Below, piece by piece: positions 1 through 7,934 of a stretch of DNA of 54,135 nucleotides. Within the stretch, counting starts at the first letter, position 1, and each line of letters begins with the position of its first letter. The notes below the pieces were generated by a model. It saw only the letters and a list, made by a program, of their open reading frames with translations, searched no databases and was not told the DNA's origin. The position numbers were made by a program, and so were the translations under genes. Source of the stretch: a bacterium (GTDB lineage: Bacteria; Hydrothermota; UBA3072; JAPDKE01); contig JAPDKE010000032.1 in assembly GCA_029258725.1 (NCBI GenBank), positions 1 to 54,135 on the forward strand, given 5' to 3'.

Positions 1-1
1 A

Positions 2-145
2 ACAGGGACCTCCTTCTATGCTGGTCTGAGGCTGGGGCTTGGAAAATCCCTGGTGCTCATGGGGGAGGAGAGGTGGATATTCTTCCCGGGCGAGGGCTGG
101 AAGATATACTACACTGCGGGTCTGTCCCTGGTATCGGCATGGTGA
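2..145 (+). CDS. C-terminal end of an outer-membrane-type protein (partial)
   Basis: An open frame runs from the window edge to a TGA at 143-145 and gives about 47 residues. They alternate hydrophobic and polar or aromatic residues (FYAGLRLGLG, IYYTAGLSLVSAW) and end in Trp. An amphipathic beta-strand pattern with a terminal aromatic residue is typical of outer-membrane beta-barrels. The start lies outside the window, so the family cannot be named. A strong terminator follows directly. Confidence 0.55.
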   Translation, partial: TGTSFYAGLRLGLGKSLVLMGEERWIFFPGEGWKIYYTAGLSLVSAW

Positions 146-151
146 AACCCG

Positions 152-175
152 GGGGAGGGGCAACCCTCCCCTTTT
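152..175 (+). terminator. Rho-independent terminator
   Basis: GGGGAGGG (152-159) pairs perfectly with CCCTCCCC (164-171) around a GCAA tetraloop, followed by TTTT. It lies 6 nt after the stop of the partial gene. The same 8-bp stem is reused in the terminator at 24481-24503. Confidence 0.85.
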
Positions 176-179
176 CAAT

Positions 180-208
180 TTGACTTTTTTCTCGCTTCGT
201 GATATAAG
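180..208 (+). promoter_or_regulatory. Sigma70-type promoter, leaderless start for the lipoprotein gene
   Basis: TTGACT (180-185), a 17-nt spacer and TATAAG (203-208). The ATG at 215 begins 6 nt after the -10 box, which is where transcription itself should start. No Shine-Dalgarno sequence is possible between them. Confidence 0.7.
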
Positions 209-214
209 TAAATC

Positions 215-775
215 ATGAAAACAAGGTATCTTTTCTTTCTTCTTTTTCTTTCAGGATGTTACAGTTATTTCACCTACGAAACCGAGGAAATGAGATACTC
301 CATCCCCCAGACGGGATGGAGCACTCCAGGATTTACCCTGGTCCTCTATGGAGAGGGATGTGTATGCTTTGATATTCCTGAAGATGTTGAACTTGACACG
401 GTGGAGATATACGGGTCGATAGAGAACCCCACATCCACGGATATGGACCTTGAGATAAGGATTCCGGAGACAACAGTTCTTGACTGTGGAGAGAGTGAGG
501 TCTATCTTGAGGGAACGGAACCCTCGTATATATCCTCTGCTCCTGTGCTTTTCTCAGGTGAAATAAAGGCAGGAGAGAAGATTGATTTTCATTATTCTTC
601 TCTTGAATACCCCGTGCTTCTTACATCCATCAATCAGGAAAAGATGAGCATAGTGGTGAAGAATGTTGCTGAGACCTTCTCTCTTCAGGAAAAGGACTCT
701 CTTGTTGTATCCTTCCACGTCAGGGTGCATGGTAAAACGGGTCTATTTTCAACCCTCACGAACCTTCTTTACTGA
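215..775 (+). CDS. Predicted lipoprotein of unknown function
   Basis: 186 residues. The N-terminus has a positively charged start (MKTR), a hydrophobic stretch and the lipobox LSGC with the acceptor cysteine at residue 15, so the mature protein should be lipid-anchored in the envelope. The rest is beta-rich (many V/I/T/Y alternations, with acidic residues around 55-75 and 95-105) and matches no family I recognise. The ATG at 215 follows the promoter at 180-208 with no room for a leader. The stop codon overlaps the start of the next gene (TGATG), so the two are probably translationally coupled and form a two-gene envelope unit. Confidence 0.75.
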   Translation: MKTRYLFFLLFLSGCYSYFTYETEEMRYSIPQTGWSTPGFTLVLYGEGCVCFDIPEDVELDTVEIYGSIENPTSTDMDLEIRIPETTVLDCGESEVYLEGTEPSYISSAPVLFSGEIKAGEKIDFHYSSLEYPVLLTSINQEKMSIVVKNVAETFSLQEKDSLVVSFHVRVHGKTGLFSTLTNLLY

Positions 776-1290
776 TGCTTTTGCTTTTCGCCTTCACGGG
801 AAGGTTGATAACGGCAGAGGGAATAACGGGGAATGAAATTTCCCTGCTTAAAATATCTCTGGGAAATAAGGTATACATAAGAACAACCCCTGTGGCAGAT
901 TTCCTCCTCCTTCCCGACCTCGGGATTAAGGTATGTATTCCTCCATTTTCCATAAGAGCCTCCTGCGTTTTCCCTGCATATTCTCCGGTTTTAAATCTAA
1001 AAAGGGATGGGGGTTTTTGCTGTGCCTTTTCTTTTGACGGGAATAACCGGGTAATTGAAGGAAGAATCAGGCGCTTTCCTGAATTCAATGACTTTTCCCT
1101 GATTGGAGGTCTTCGTAAGGACTGGATTTTGATGGAAGGAGGGTTCAGCACACAGGAAGGTCTATTGCTTGGAGCAGGTATTGAATTGAGAAAGGGAGGT
1201 CTTTTTCTCAAACTTGGATTTTTCTATCCGGGAATAAAGGGCTATCTTCCCGTAATACCCATCTTGAATGTGGGGTGGAAGGGGTATTAA
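775..1290 (+). CDS. Exported protein of unknown function, possibly a small beta-barrel
   Basis: 171 residues. The start ATG shares its A with the preceding TGA. Residues 1-14 (LLLFAFTGRLITA) look like a short signal peptide. The remainder is glycine-rich and strand-like (GGLRKDW, EGGFSTQEGLLLGAG, RKGGLFLKLGFFYPG) and ends in Gly-Tyr, which would suit a small outer-membrane barrel. No conserved domain is recognised. Its last 4 nt overlap the end of the convergent PLP-enzyme gene, so there is no intergenic terminator between them. Confidence 0.6.
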   Translation: MLLLFAFTGRLITAEGITGNEISLLKISLGNKVYIRTTPVADFLLLPDLGIKVCIPPFSIRASCVFPAYSPVLNLKRDGGFCCAFSFDGNNRVIEGRIRRFPEFNDFSLIGGLRKDWILMEGGFSTQEGLLLGAGIELRKGGLFLKLGFFYPGIKGYLPVIPILNVGWKGY

Positions 1291-2450
1291 AGAGAAGATA
1301 AAGCCTGTTCCAGGTCCTCTATCAGGTCTTCCACATTTTCAATTCCGCACGAGAGTCTCAGAAATCCTGGACCCATTCCCATTTTTTCTCTTTCCTCAGG
1401 TGTCAAAGATGCATGGGATGTGTTGAATGGCATGGATATGAGGCTTTCCACACCTCCAAGGCTCGTTGCCTCTTTTATAATTTTTAAATTTCTCATGAAT
1501 CTCAATCCATCCTCATCATCTCCCCGTATTTCAAAACTCACCATCCCGCCAAATCCCCGTGTTAACATCCTTGTTGCAAGGTCAAACTGCTCATAACTCT
1601 CAAGTCCGGGATATATCACCCTTCTTATTTTTGGATGTGCCTCAAGCATCCTTGCAATTCTCATTGCATTTTCATTGTGTCTTTCCATTCTTATCTCAAG
1701 TGTTCTCATTCCCCTTTCAACGAGATATGAAGAAAATGGGTCCAGCTGGGCACCCGTTCTCACCATCTTCTCCCACACGAGTTCCATATCCTCCTTCTTT
1801 CCCGCACTGAATCCCGCAATCACATCGGAGTGTCCGTTTAAGTACTTGCTTGCAGAGTGAACCACCACGTCCGCCCCATGGGAAAGTGGGTTGAGGTTGT
1901 AGGGGGTCAAGAATGTGTTGTCAACCACAAGTTTTATTCCGTGTTCTTTCGCTATTTCAGATATTTCCTCAAGGGGAAGCAATTTGAGCATGGGGTTTGA
2001 AAGGGTTTCAAAGAAGAAGAGTTTTGTGTTTTCTCTTATCTCCTTTTTTACTTCATCGGGGTCTCTCATGTCCACGAAACTTATTTCTATTCCTATTTCA
2101 GACACAATGTTTTTGAAAAGCGAAAGGGTTCCTCCGTAAAGGTCGTGGGTGGTTATTATGTGTTCTCCCTTTTTCACAAATGCCAGGATTGTGCAGAATA
2201 TTGCGGAAAGTCCTGAAGAGAAGGCAACCGCATCTTCTGCTCCTTCAAGCATTGCGAGTTTTTCCTCAAGTTCTCTCCGTGTGGGATTTGAATGGCGGGA
2301 GTAAACAAGTACCTCTCTTGTTTTTCCCTCAAGTATTTTTTCGTAATCCTCATCAGTCAATGCGTAGGTGGATGAAAGGTAAACAGGAATGTTTATGCTC
2401 TTTCTCTTCTCTCCCTTCCCGTGAACTGCGCGTGTTCCAAATCCTTTCAT
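1287..2450 (-). CDS. Cys/Met metabolism PLP-dependent enzyme (cystathionine gamma-synthase/lyase type)
   Basis: 387 residues, the normal length for the family. It has the features of trans-sulfuration enzymes of fold type I. There is a SSGLSA phosphate-binding loop at about 78-83, Asp177 in VVDNTF contacting the PLP ring, and Lys202 in HSASKYLNGHSD forming the internal aldimine. The C-terminal half has GGVESLISMP and LRLSCGIEN. It would act in the cytoplasm on cystathionine, O-acyl-homoserine or methionine; family members are too similar to assign the reaction from sequence alone. The start has a GGAGGTGAAGG ribosome site and a sigma70 promoter at 2476-2503. It is probably monocistronic. Confidence 0.9.
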   Translation of the reverse strand: MKGFGTRAVHGKGEKRKSINIPVYLSSTYALTDEDYEKILEGKTREVLVYSRHSNPTRRELEEKLAMLEGAEDAVAFSSGLSAIFCTILAFVKKGEHIITTHDLYGGTLSLFKNIVSEIGIEISFVDMRDPDEVKKEIRENTKLFFFETLSNPMLKLLPLEEISEIAKEHGIKLVVDNTFLTPYNLNPLSHGADVVVHSASKYLNGHSDVIAGFSAGKKEDMELVWEKMVRTGAQLDPFSSYLVERGMRTLEIRMERHNENAMRIARMLEAHPKIRRVIYPGLESYEQFDLATRMLTRGFGGMVSFEIRGDDEDGLRFMRNLKIIKEATSLGGVESLISMPFNTSHASLTPEEREKMGMGPGFLRLSCGIENVEDLIEDLEQALSSL

Positions 2451-2475
2451 CCTTCACCTCCGGGTTTTTGTTTTT

Positions 2476-2503
2476 AATTTAAGAAATTTTTGAGAAAAGT
2501 CAA
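2476..2503 (-). promoter_or_regulatory. Sigma70-type promoter of the PLP-enzyme gene
   Basis: On the minus strand, TTGACT (2503-2498), a 16-nt spacer and TAAATT (2481-2476). About 20 nt of leader containing GGAGGTGAAGG precedes the ATG at 2450. The element closely resembles the mnmG promoter at 52364-52392 (same -35 and -10 boxes and a similar A/T-rich spacer). Confidence 0.6.
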
Positions 2504-2532
2504 ATGAGGAGATATTAGCAATATTTCCTCTT

Positions 2533-2631
2533 TCACCTCACCACCATCACCTTCTCCGTGTGTTCATAGGAACCGGCAGTAAACCTTACAAAGTAAACAC
2601 CAGGAGCACTATCAAAATCATTATCGTTATT
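2533..2631 (-). pseudogene. Remnant of a type A (T9SS-like) C-terminal sorting domain
   Basis: Minus-strand frame of about 32 codons with no start, closed upstream by a TAA (2632-2634). It reads N-D-F-D-S, then APGVYFVRFTAGSYEHTEK, then VMVVR and TGA. This is nearly the end of the LVIVD protein at 7931 (SGVYFVRFTAGRFERTEK, VVLMK). It must be the surviving C-terminus of a deleted secreted protein, a paralogue of its neighbours. Confidence 0.8.
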
Positions 2632-2660
2632 TTATTTATTCACTCTCTTTGTATATTTCC

Positions 2661-2686
2661 CCCCTCCCCCTCACAGGGGGGAGGGG
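2661..2686. terminator. GC-rich hairpin, possible terminator
   Basis: CCCCTCCCCC (2661-2670) and GGGGGAGGGG (2677-2686) are perfect complements around TCACAG. It lies 48 nt beyond the stop of the small gene at 2735 and could end that transcript. Neither strand shows a clean U-tract, so termination is not certain. The stem resembles those at 152 and 24481. Confidence 0.45.
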
Positions 2687-2734
2687 ATTTACTTTAACCT
2701 TTGGATAAAAATTAGAAAATCTTCGAAAAATTTT

Positions 2735-2896
2735 TCATCTTCTCTCTAAATAGGCCGCCTGGGCTTCTAGTTTTGCCGCTTGCATTTCTAACTTTCTAGC
2801 TGCTAATTCGTTACCTCTTCTCCGATAAGCCTCTGCTTGCATTCTCAACTTTGCTGCTTTCATTCTTAGTACCGCAGCTTTCTGAGCATTACTCAT
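2735..2896 (-). CDS. Small Ala/Lys/Arg-rich coiled-coil protein, 53 aa, unknown function
   Basis: A complete reading frame of 53 codons with an excellent ribosome site (AAAGGAGGTAAGG) just before ATG 2896. The product is one long amphipathic helix in recognisable heptads (LRMKAAK, LRMQAEA, YRRRGNE, LAARKLE, MQAAKLE, AQAAYLE). It is strongly basic in its first half and has no Pro and only one Gly. No family is recognised. It is preceded by a sigma54-like promoter and a leader hairpin, and it lies directly downstream of a sigma54 activator gene on the same strand. It may therefore be a target of that activator. The ribosome site and heptad pattern argue against chance. Confidence 0.65.
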   Translation of the reverse strand: MSNAQKAAVLRMKAAKLRMQAEAYRRRGNELAARKLEMQAAKLEAQAAYLERR

Positions 2897-2922
2897 TCCT
2901 TACCTCCTTTCTTTTTCCCCTC

Positions 2923-2965
2923 CGGCACCAAGAGGGGGTTTCTTACCGTTCCAGGCTCGGTGCCG
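2923..2965 (-). promoter_or_regulatory. Leader hairpin of the small coiled-coil gene
   Basis: CGGCACC (2923-2929) and GGTGCCG (2959-2965) form a 7-bp perfect stem enclosing 29 nt. In the minus-strand transcript it would lie in the leader just upstream of the GGAGG ribosome site. A role in mRNA stability or translation is possible; it fits no known riboswitch. Confidence 0.4.
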
Positions 2966-2984
2966 CCTTTTTGTAAAAAATTTT

Positions 2985-3000
2985 TACAAAAGATGTGCCA
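2985..3000 (-). promoter_or_regulatory. Sigma54-like (-24/-12) promoter
   Basis: On the minus strand, TGGCAC (3000-2995), 5 nt, then TTGT (2989-2986). The consensus is TGGCAC-N5-TTGC, so the invariant GG is present and only the last C of the -12 GC is changed to T. A near-perfect 23-bp palindrome, TTTTGTAAAAA and TTTTTACAAAA (2969-2979, 2981-2991), overlaps the -12 region. Transcription would begin near 2974 and read the small gene at 2896. The adjacent gene encodes a sigma54 activator, which supports the call. Confidence 0.45.
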
Positions 3001-3048
3001 GGGGAAGTGGTTGAATGTAAAGAAATTATTGCAAATGATTGTTTAAGA

Positions 3049-3132
3049 ATTGAACATTATTGAAAAAATGCACGTTTTTTTCTTTTCCACCTTTATTTAA
3101 AGCCTGCCTTTTTGTCCAGTTATTGAACAATG
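3049..3132. promoter_or_regulatory. Possible enhancer (activator-binding) repeats
   Basis: ATTGAACATTATTGAA (3049-3064) and TTATTGAACAATG (3120-3132) share TTGAACA and parts of an inverted TTCAATAA. They lie about 75-90 and 146-158 bp upstream of the inferred sigma54 start near 2974, the usual range for enhancer sites. The region is A/T-rich, so chance similarity cannot be excluded. Confidence 0.3.
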
Positions 3133-3151
3133 TAAAGCAAAATTTAACAGT

Positions 3152-4732
3152 TCATTCCCTCTCTATCCCGTATCTCTTCATCTTTGTGTAAAGGGTTGTG
3201 CGGCTTATACCAAGTTCGCGGGCGGTTTTTGAGATGTTCCAATTGTTATCCCTGAGGATTTCAAGAATATAAATTTTCTCTATCTCGTCGAGTGACCTCT
3301 CATTTACCTCCTTTTCTTTTCTCTCACGGAGAGAAAGCGGAAGGTGTTCTTCCCTGATTACATTTCCCTCCGACATGGTGGATGCATACTTTATTATATT
3401 CTCAAGTTCTCTCACATTTCCCGGATAGTTGTATTCAAGCAGTATTCTCATAACCTCTGGCGACACCTTCTTTTTATACCGCGATGCAAAATAATTCACA
3501 AACACAGGAATGTCCTCCTTTCTCTTTCTCAAAGGAGGTATCTCCACAACCGCGGTATTTATCCTGTAATAAAGGTCTTTTCTGAACTTCCCCTCCTCCA
3601 CAAGTTTTTCAAGGTTGTGATGGGTTGCACATATAAACCTTATATCTGCCTTCCTCAAAACATTTTCTCCAAGTCTTGTAAATTCTTTATACTCAATAAA
3701 TCTCAAAAGTTTTACCTGAATGCTAGGAGAAAGGTCCCCTATCTCATCAAGAAAAACAGTTCCACCTTCCGCAGTCTCCACCTTTCCCCGCTTGGGTCTC
3801 ACCGCTCCAGTAAATGCACCTTTGGCATATCCAAACAATTCACTCTCTATGAGATTTTCGGGTATGGCAGCACAGTGAATGGGAACAAATGGCTTTTCTC
3901 TCCTTGGACTCATCTCATGGAGCAGTTTCGCAAAAACCTCTTTTCCCACTCCGCTTTCTCCGGTAAAGAGAACCGTAAAATCTCCCTTTGCAAGTTTTCT
4001 TATCCGTGAAAATACCCTCCCCATTCTTTCACTTCTTCCTATTACCACCCCCCTGTAAATAAAAGGTACCGGACGGAGAGCCTCGGGATAAAAATGCTCA
4101 AGAAATCTCTCAGCAACCTCAATGACTTTCTTTCCTATCTCCACATGTTCATCACTAAAAAGATTCTCCACATTCCTGCTATCAAAGTAGAGAATTCCCT
4201 TAATATCCCCGTATTTATCCTTCATCGGGAAGGCAAGCACCGAAAGGATGTTCAATTTTTTTATTGATTCACTTTCCTTAAACCTTTCATCCTTCACCGC
4301 ATTCATAATACATACCGGCTCTCCCGTTGAAAGGATATGAGAAATGATGGAGAAAGAACATTCGATTTCATTAATCGTTGCCTTTTTTATTCTCCCGGTG
4401 GTGAAGTATATAAACCGCAGATTTTTCCCCACATATTTGGGATGAAGCAAGTAAAATCCCCTTTCCGCTCCAAATGCCTCTCCCAGGAATTTAAGCACAT
4501 AGGTAAGAAAACCATCCGGACAGGTATGCCTTTCCAGTGAACGCACCATCATTTCAAAAACCCTGTAAAGGAGGTCTTTTATTTTTCTCTCTTTCTCATA
4601 TTTCTCTATCTTCTCTCCCAGGTCCTTCTCCATGCGGGAGAGAATCTCCATGAAGATTTCTCTCTTCTCTCCCCTGAGTTCTCTTCCAAACCTTTCAAGC
4701 ACTTTCCTGTATTCCTGCCAGACGCTTCTCAA
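3152..4732 (-). CDS. Sigma54-dependent transcriptional activator with GAF sensor domain
   Basis: About 526 residues. There is an N-terminal helical stretch, then a GAF domain (about 50-210). The AAA+ sigma54-interaction domain has Walker A GESGVGKE, the sigma54-contacting loop GAFTGA and Walker [13 protein letters not shown] Fis-type helix-turn-helix closes the protein ([20 protein letters not shown]). It should remodel sigma54 RNA polymerase in response to a ligand or partner sensed by GAF. The likely start is TTG 4732, which has AAAGGAGGTGG correctly spaced; an ATG at 4759 has no ribosome site. The gene overlaps the end of the kinase gene by about 38 nt, pointing to coupled expression. The sigma54-like promoter just downstream (2985-3000) is a plausible target. 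Confidence 0.9.
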   Translation of the reverse strand: MRSVWQEYRKVLERFGRELRGEKREIFMEILSRMEKDLGEKIEKYEKERKIKDLLYRVFEMMVRSLERHTCPDGFLTYVLKFLGEAFGAERGFYLLHPKYVGKNLRFIYFTTGRIKKATINEIECSFSIISHILSTGEPVCIMNAVKDERFKESESIKKLNILSVLAFPMKDKYGDIKGILYFDSRNVENLFSDEHVEIGKKVIEVAERFLEHFYPEALRPVPFIYRGVVIGRSERMGRVFSRIRKLAKGDFTVLFTGESGVGKEVFAKLLHEMSPRREKPFVPIHCAAIPENLIESELFGYAKGAFTGAVRPKRGKVETAEGGTVFLDEIGDLSPSIQVKLLRFIEYKEFTRLGENVLRKADIRFICATHHNLEKLVEEGKFRKDLYYRINTAVVEIPPLRKRKEDIPVFVNYFASRYKKKVSPEVMRILLEYNYPGNVRELENIIKYASTMSEGNVIREEHLPLSLRERKEKEVNERSLDEIEKIYILEILRDNNWNISKTARELGISRTTLYTKMKRYGIERE

Positions 4733-7700
4733 AATTCCACCTCCTTTTTTGCACCTCAATAAACCTTTGGGGGTCGGGTGCCTCCCCGCTCAATTCTTCA
4801 AGCAATTTTTCACTCTCCTCTCTTTTTCCTGCAAGGTCAAGATATTTCCAGTGAACGATTGGTATTCTGGAAGCATAAGGAAAGAGCATCTCCTGAAGAT
4901 ATCTTTTTTCTTCACCCGAAAGAAGTTTTATAAGATCACATCCTATTAACGCACATTCTGTATTCCGTCCTGCATAGAGAAAGTAAGAGACTGCTTTTTG
5001 AAGTATGTCTTTTGCCTGTTCTGTTTCTCCACGAGAAAGGTGGTAAAGAGCCTTTACCCCGTTCCATAATCCGTAAATTTCATTTTTATTATCAGGCTCA
5101 ACTCTGGGAAATTCCACATTCTCTTCTCTGTAAATCTTTAACTGCGTAAGCAATAGCAAAGCAGATTCTTTCTGAAAAGAAAATCCGTGCTTTTCGCCAA
5201 TTTCCTGCACTTTCCTGATAATTTTTTCTGCTTCTTCCTCTTCTCCCCATGCATAGTAAATTTTTGCACGAAGAATATCAATTATACCACCCCCTCTTAT
5301 ATCCTTTATCTCCTCCGAAAGTTTCTTCCTTCTTTCTGCAAACTCCATCGCCTTCTTTAACCTTCCCTTAAGGAAATTCAACCATGCAAGAGATTGATAA
5401 ATACGTGAAAGAGTAGGAGGAGAGCAGTTTTCAAGGGAGAGTTCGGATAGAAGGGAAAGTGCTTTATCTATCTCCCCACTTTTTTCCAGAAACCTGGCGA
5501 TCCTGTTTACAAGATAAACCCTGTCCCTCTGAGATGTAATATGGGGAAGATATGCCAGAACTTCCTTCACATATTTTTCTGCCTCCCTCATCCTTCCAAG
5601 AACCACAAGGGCAGCCACCACATGCACGGTGGAGTAATAGAGAGATTCCCATAAACCATGCTTTAAAGAAAGTTCTCTTTCTTTCACAAATAATTCATAT
5701 GCCTCTTCCCACCTTCCAAGAGACGCAAGAGAAACTCCCATGTTTCCATAGGACGCTGCAACCACATCCTGTTCTTCTCTTCCACCATATTTTATCGCCC
5801 TTTTATGCCATTTTATTGATTCCTCCAGGTTTCCCTTTTCATATTCCATGAAGCCCACAGTATTACAAAGTGCAGGATATAGAGAATCTCCCCTCTTTAT
5901 TTCCTTCTTTCCTATTTCTGCCACTTTTTCCGCTTCCTCCATTCTTCCAAGAACCACCAGCGCTGAAAGATAAGTTACAATTGAAGGAAGATACATATAA
6001 TGTCTTCTGCCCTCTATCAGCCTTCCAAAAATCCTGTATGTAGTCTCAAAATCTCCTTTTAAAAATGCCACCATACCCTCGTAATACTCCCTCAACTTTC
6101 TGGGGATCCTGCTCTTATACTTTTTAATATGCTCTTCCAGTTTTTTAGCATCTCCTTTCATCTTCAAGATTTTTGCCGCCTTCCACCATATCTCCGTGAA
6201 TTCCCTTCCTTGAATCCCGCATTCTTTCAGCATTTTCTCACACACCCGGAGGACATCATCCAGTCTCCCTTTGTTTTCGTATTCTTCAAGCGCATCCTCA
6301 TAATACATGAGGGCAAAGTCTTCCATGCCTATATCCAGGAAGAAGTCCCCTGCTTCCTCACTGTATTCTTCCATTATCGCATCCTGCACAAAAAGCCCAA
6401 CCTCCCGGTACATATACCACAAAATCTTTTTCACCTCTTCTCTTATTATCTCATGCGAAATAAATGCCCTTCCTTTTTCAGTATAAACCAGACCTTTCTT
6501 TTTCAAGGAATTCAAAGCCTTTTTCTCCACAGGAAGTTCCCTTACAGGATAACCCGGGAAATAGGCGAGGAAGAGAAGGAGAATTTCCTCGTCCTTTGAA
6601 AGATGGAGGAAAAGTTCTCTCATAATCGTTACATTTTCTCCCTTCCCTTTCAAAAATGCCTTACCATAGAATGGATTGGCGTTGCTTAATGCATAGATAA
6701 ATTCTTTATGTTTCTTCTCTATGGAGGGCTGGAGATATTCAAGATACTCAAAAAATGCTTTCTTATCCAATCCCTGCAGTTTTAATTTCTCCCCCGGAGG
6801 TAAATCCCCGGAGAAGGGGCGAAAGGCTCCTGCTATGAGAAGTGGGGAAGATAAAGTGATGGGAAAAAGCCTTTTTATGAAGTCAAGTTTGGCAAAATCT
6901 TCATGAATATCATCCAGTGCAATGAATACCGGAAAAATCCTCACAACCTCTGGTACATCTCCTTCAACACCCCATATTTTTTTCCTTCTTTTTATCTCCC
7001 TCTCCACCTCCCTTACGGTCCTCGCATAAATAGAAAGCCATCCTTCTTTCCTTGCAAGGTTTACAAAATATCTTAAAAGCGTGGTCTTCCCTATGCCTGC
7101 CTCTCCCTCAATCCAGAGGATGCCCCCTTTCTTTTTACAAATAAACTCATGGAAAATCCTGATTTCACTTTCCCTTCCAAAAATTTTCACTTTCTCTTCC
7201 TCTTCCAGTTTTTTTATTATTTCCCGTGCGGGGAAAGGTCTTTCTTCTCTGTTCCAGGAAAGCATCTCCCTGAGAATTTCCTGGTAAGTCTTTGGAGAAA
7301 TCTCTATAACAGGCTTCTTCCTCATCCTCAATGAATCCTCTATTTTCCTGGCATAAAATGGAGGACGGTCGGTGAGGAAATGGTATAAAATACATCCAAG
7401 GGAATAAATGTCCGAGTGGGGAGTTAAGGGTTCTCCCTTTAAGGCCTCGGGAGAGGCATAGAAAAGATGCCCCACTCCTTCAGGTTTTTCCCCAACCTTC
7501 ACCGCCATTCCCACATCGGTTATCTTAATCTCGTTACTCTTAAGAAGTATATTCTCAGGAGAAAGGTCCCCATGCACCCATCCCTTTTCATGAAGATGAC
7601 CAAGAAAAAGCAATAACTGACGGAAAATCCTCATGCGTTCAGGCAAAGAAAGGGATAAGAGACAGCGGGAGAGAGGCACCCCCTTGAATGGCTCATAAGT

Positions 7701-7934
7701 GATGAACTCAGGAGTTATTTCAAGGGGAGAGAGTAAAAGGGGATGGGAAACATCCTTCCGGAATGCAAGGACTTTTTCAGTAAACCGCCTGCCCCTGGGG
7801 AGTTTGAGTACAACATCTCCCCCTGCCCATTTATCATACGCATAGTATACCGAAACCTGGCTCCCCTCCCCGAGCTTCTCCTTTATTTCAAACCTCTTAT
7901 AGACCATTTCCGGAGCAGGTTGTAACCTCTTCAT
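4695..7934 (-). CDS. Ser/Thr protein kinase-AAA ATPase-TPR fusion (PknK-like layout)
   Basis: 1079 residues. The N-terminal kinase domain (about 12-245) has a glycine-rich loop (LGEGSQVSVY), Lys44 in VVLKLP, HGDLSPEN (Asp123, Asn128) and DVG (Asp140) in place of DFG. It keeps the catalytic residues but is a non-RD kinase. An AAA_16/STAND-like ATPase follows, with Walker A GEAGIGKTT (277-285) and the probable Walker B VFIALDDIH. From about 520 to the end it is TPR-like helical repeats. The layout resembles PknK and myxobacterial kinase-ATPase-TPR regulators. No transmembrane segment is seen, so it should be cytoplasmic. It overlaps the upstream propeller gene by ATGA and the downstream sigma54 activator by tens of nt, so the three are probably co-expressed. 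Phosphorylation of the activator is an inference. Confidence 0.9.
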   Translation of the reverse strand: MKRLQPAPEMVYKRFEIKEKLGEGSQVSVYYAYDKWAGGDVVLKLPRGRRFTEKVLAFRKDVSHPLLLSPLEITPEFITYEPFKGVPLSRCLLSLSLPERMRIFRQLLLFLGHLHEKGWVHGDLSPENILLKSNEIKITDVGMAVKVGEKPEGVGHLFYASPEALKGEPLTPHSDIYSLGCILYHFLTDRPPFYARKIEDSLRMRKKPVIEISPKTYQEILREMLSWNREERPFPAREIIKKLEEEEKVKIFGRESEIRIFHEFICKKKGGILWIEGEAGIGKTTLLRYFVNLARKEGWLSIYARTVREVEREIKRRKKIWGVEGDVPEVVRIFPVFIALDDIHEDFAKLDFIKRLFPITLSSPLLIAGAFRPFSGDLPPGEKLKLQGLDKKAFFEYLEYLQPSIEKKHKEFIYALSNANPFYGKAFLKGKGENVTIMRELFLHLSKDEEILLLFLAYFPGYPVRELPVEKKALNSLKKKGLVYTEKGRAFISHEIIREEVKKILWYMYREVGLFVQDAIMEEYSEEAGDFFLDIGMEDFALMYYEDALEEYENKGRLDDVLRVCEKMLKECGIQGREFTEIWWKAAKILKMKGDAKKLEEHIKKYKSRIPRKLREYYEGMVAFLKGDFETTYRIFGRLIEGRRHYMYLPSIVTYLSALVVLGRMEEAEKVAEIGKKEIKRGDSLYPALCNTVGFMEYEKGNLEESIKWHKRAIKYGGREEQDVVAASYGNMGVSLASLGRWEEAYELFVKERELSLKHGLWESLYYSTVHVVAALVVLGRMREAEKYVKEVLAYLPHITSQRDRVYLVNRIARFLEKSGEIDKALSLLSELSLENCSPPTLSRIYQSLAWLNFLKGRLKKAMEFAERRKKLSEEIKDIRGGGIIDILRAKIYYAWGEEEEAEKIIRKVQEIGEKHGFSFQKESALLLLTQLKIYREENVEFPRVEPDNKNEIYGLWNGVKALYHLSRGETEQAKDILQKAVSYFLYAGRNTECALIGCDLIKLLSGEEKRYLQEMLFPYASRIPIVHWKYLDLAGKREESEKLLEELSGEAPDPQRFIEVQKRRWNFEKRLAGIQESA

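Noticed and set aside
3344-4009. Open frame of 221 codons on the plus strand
   Set aside because: It is antisense to the well-supported sigma54 activator gene and has no coding signal of its own.
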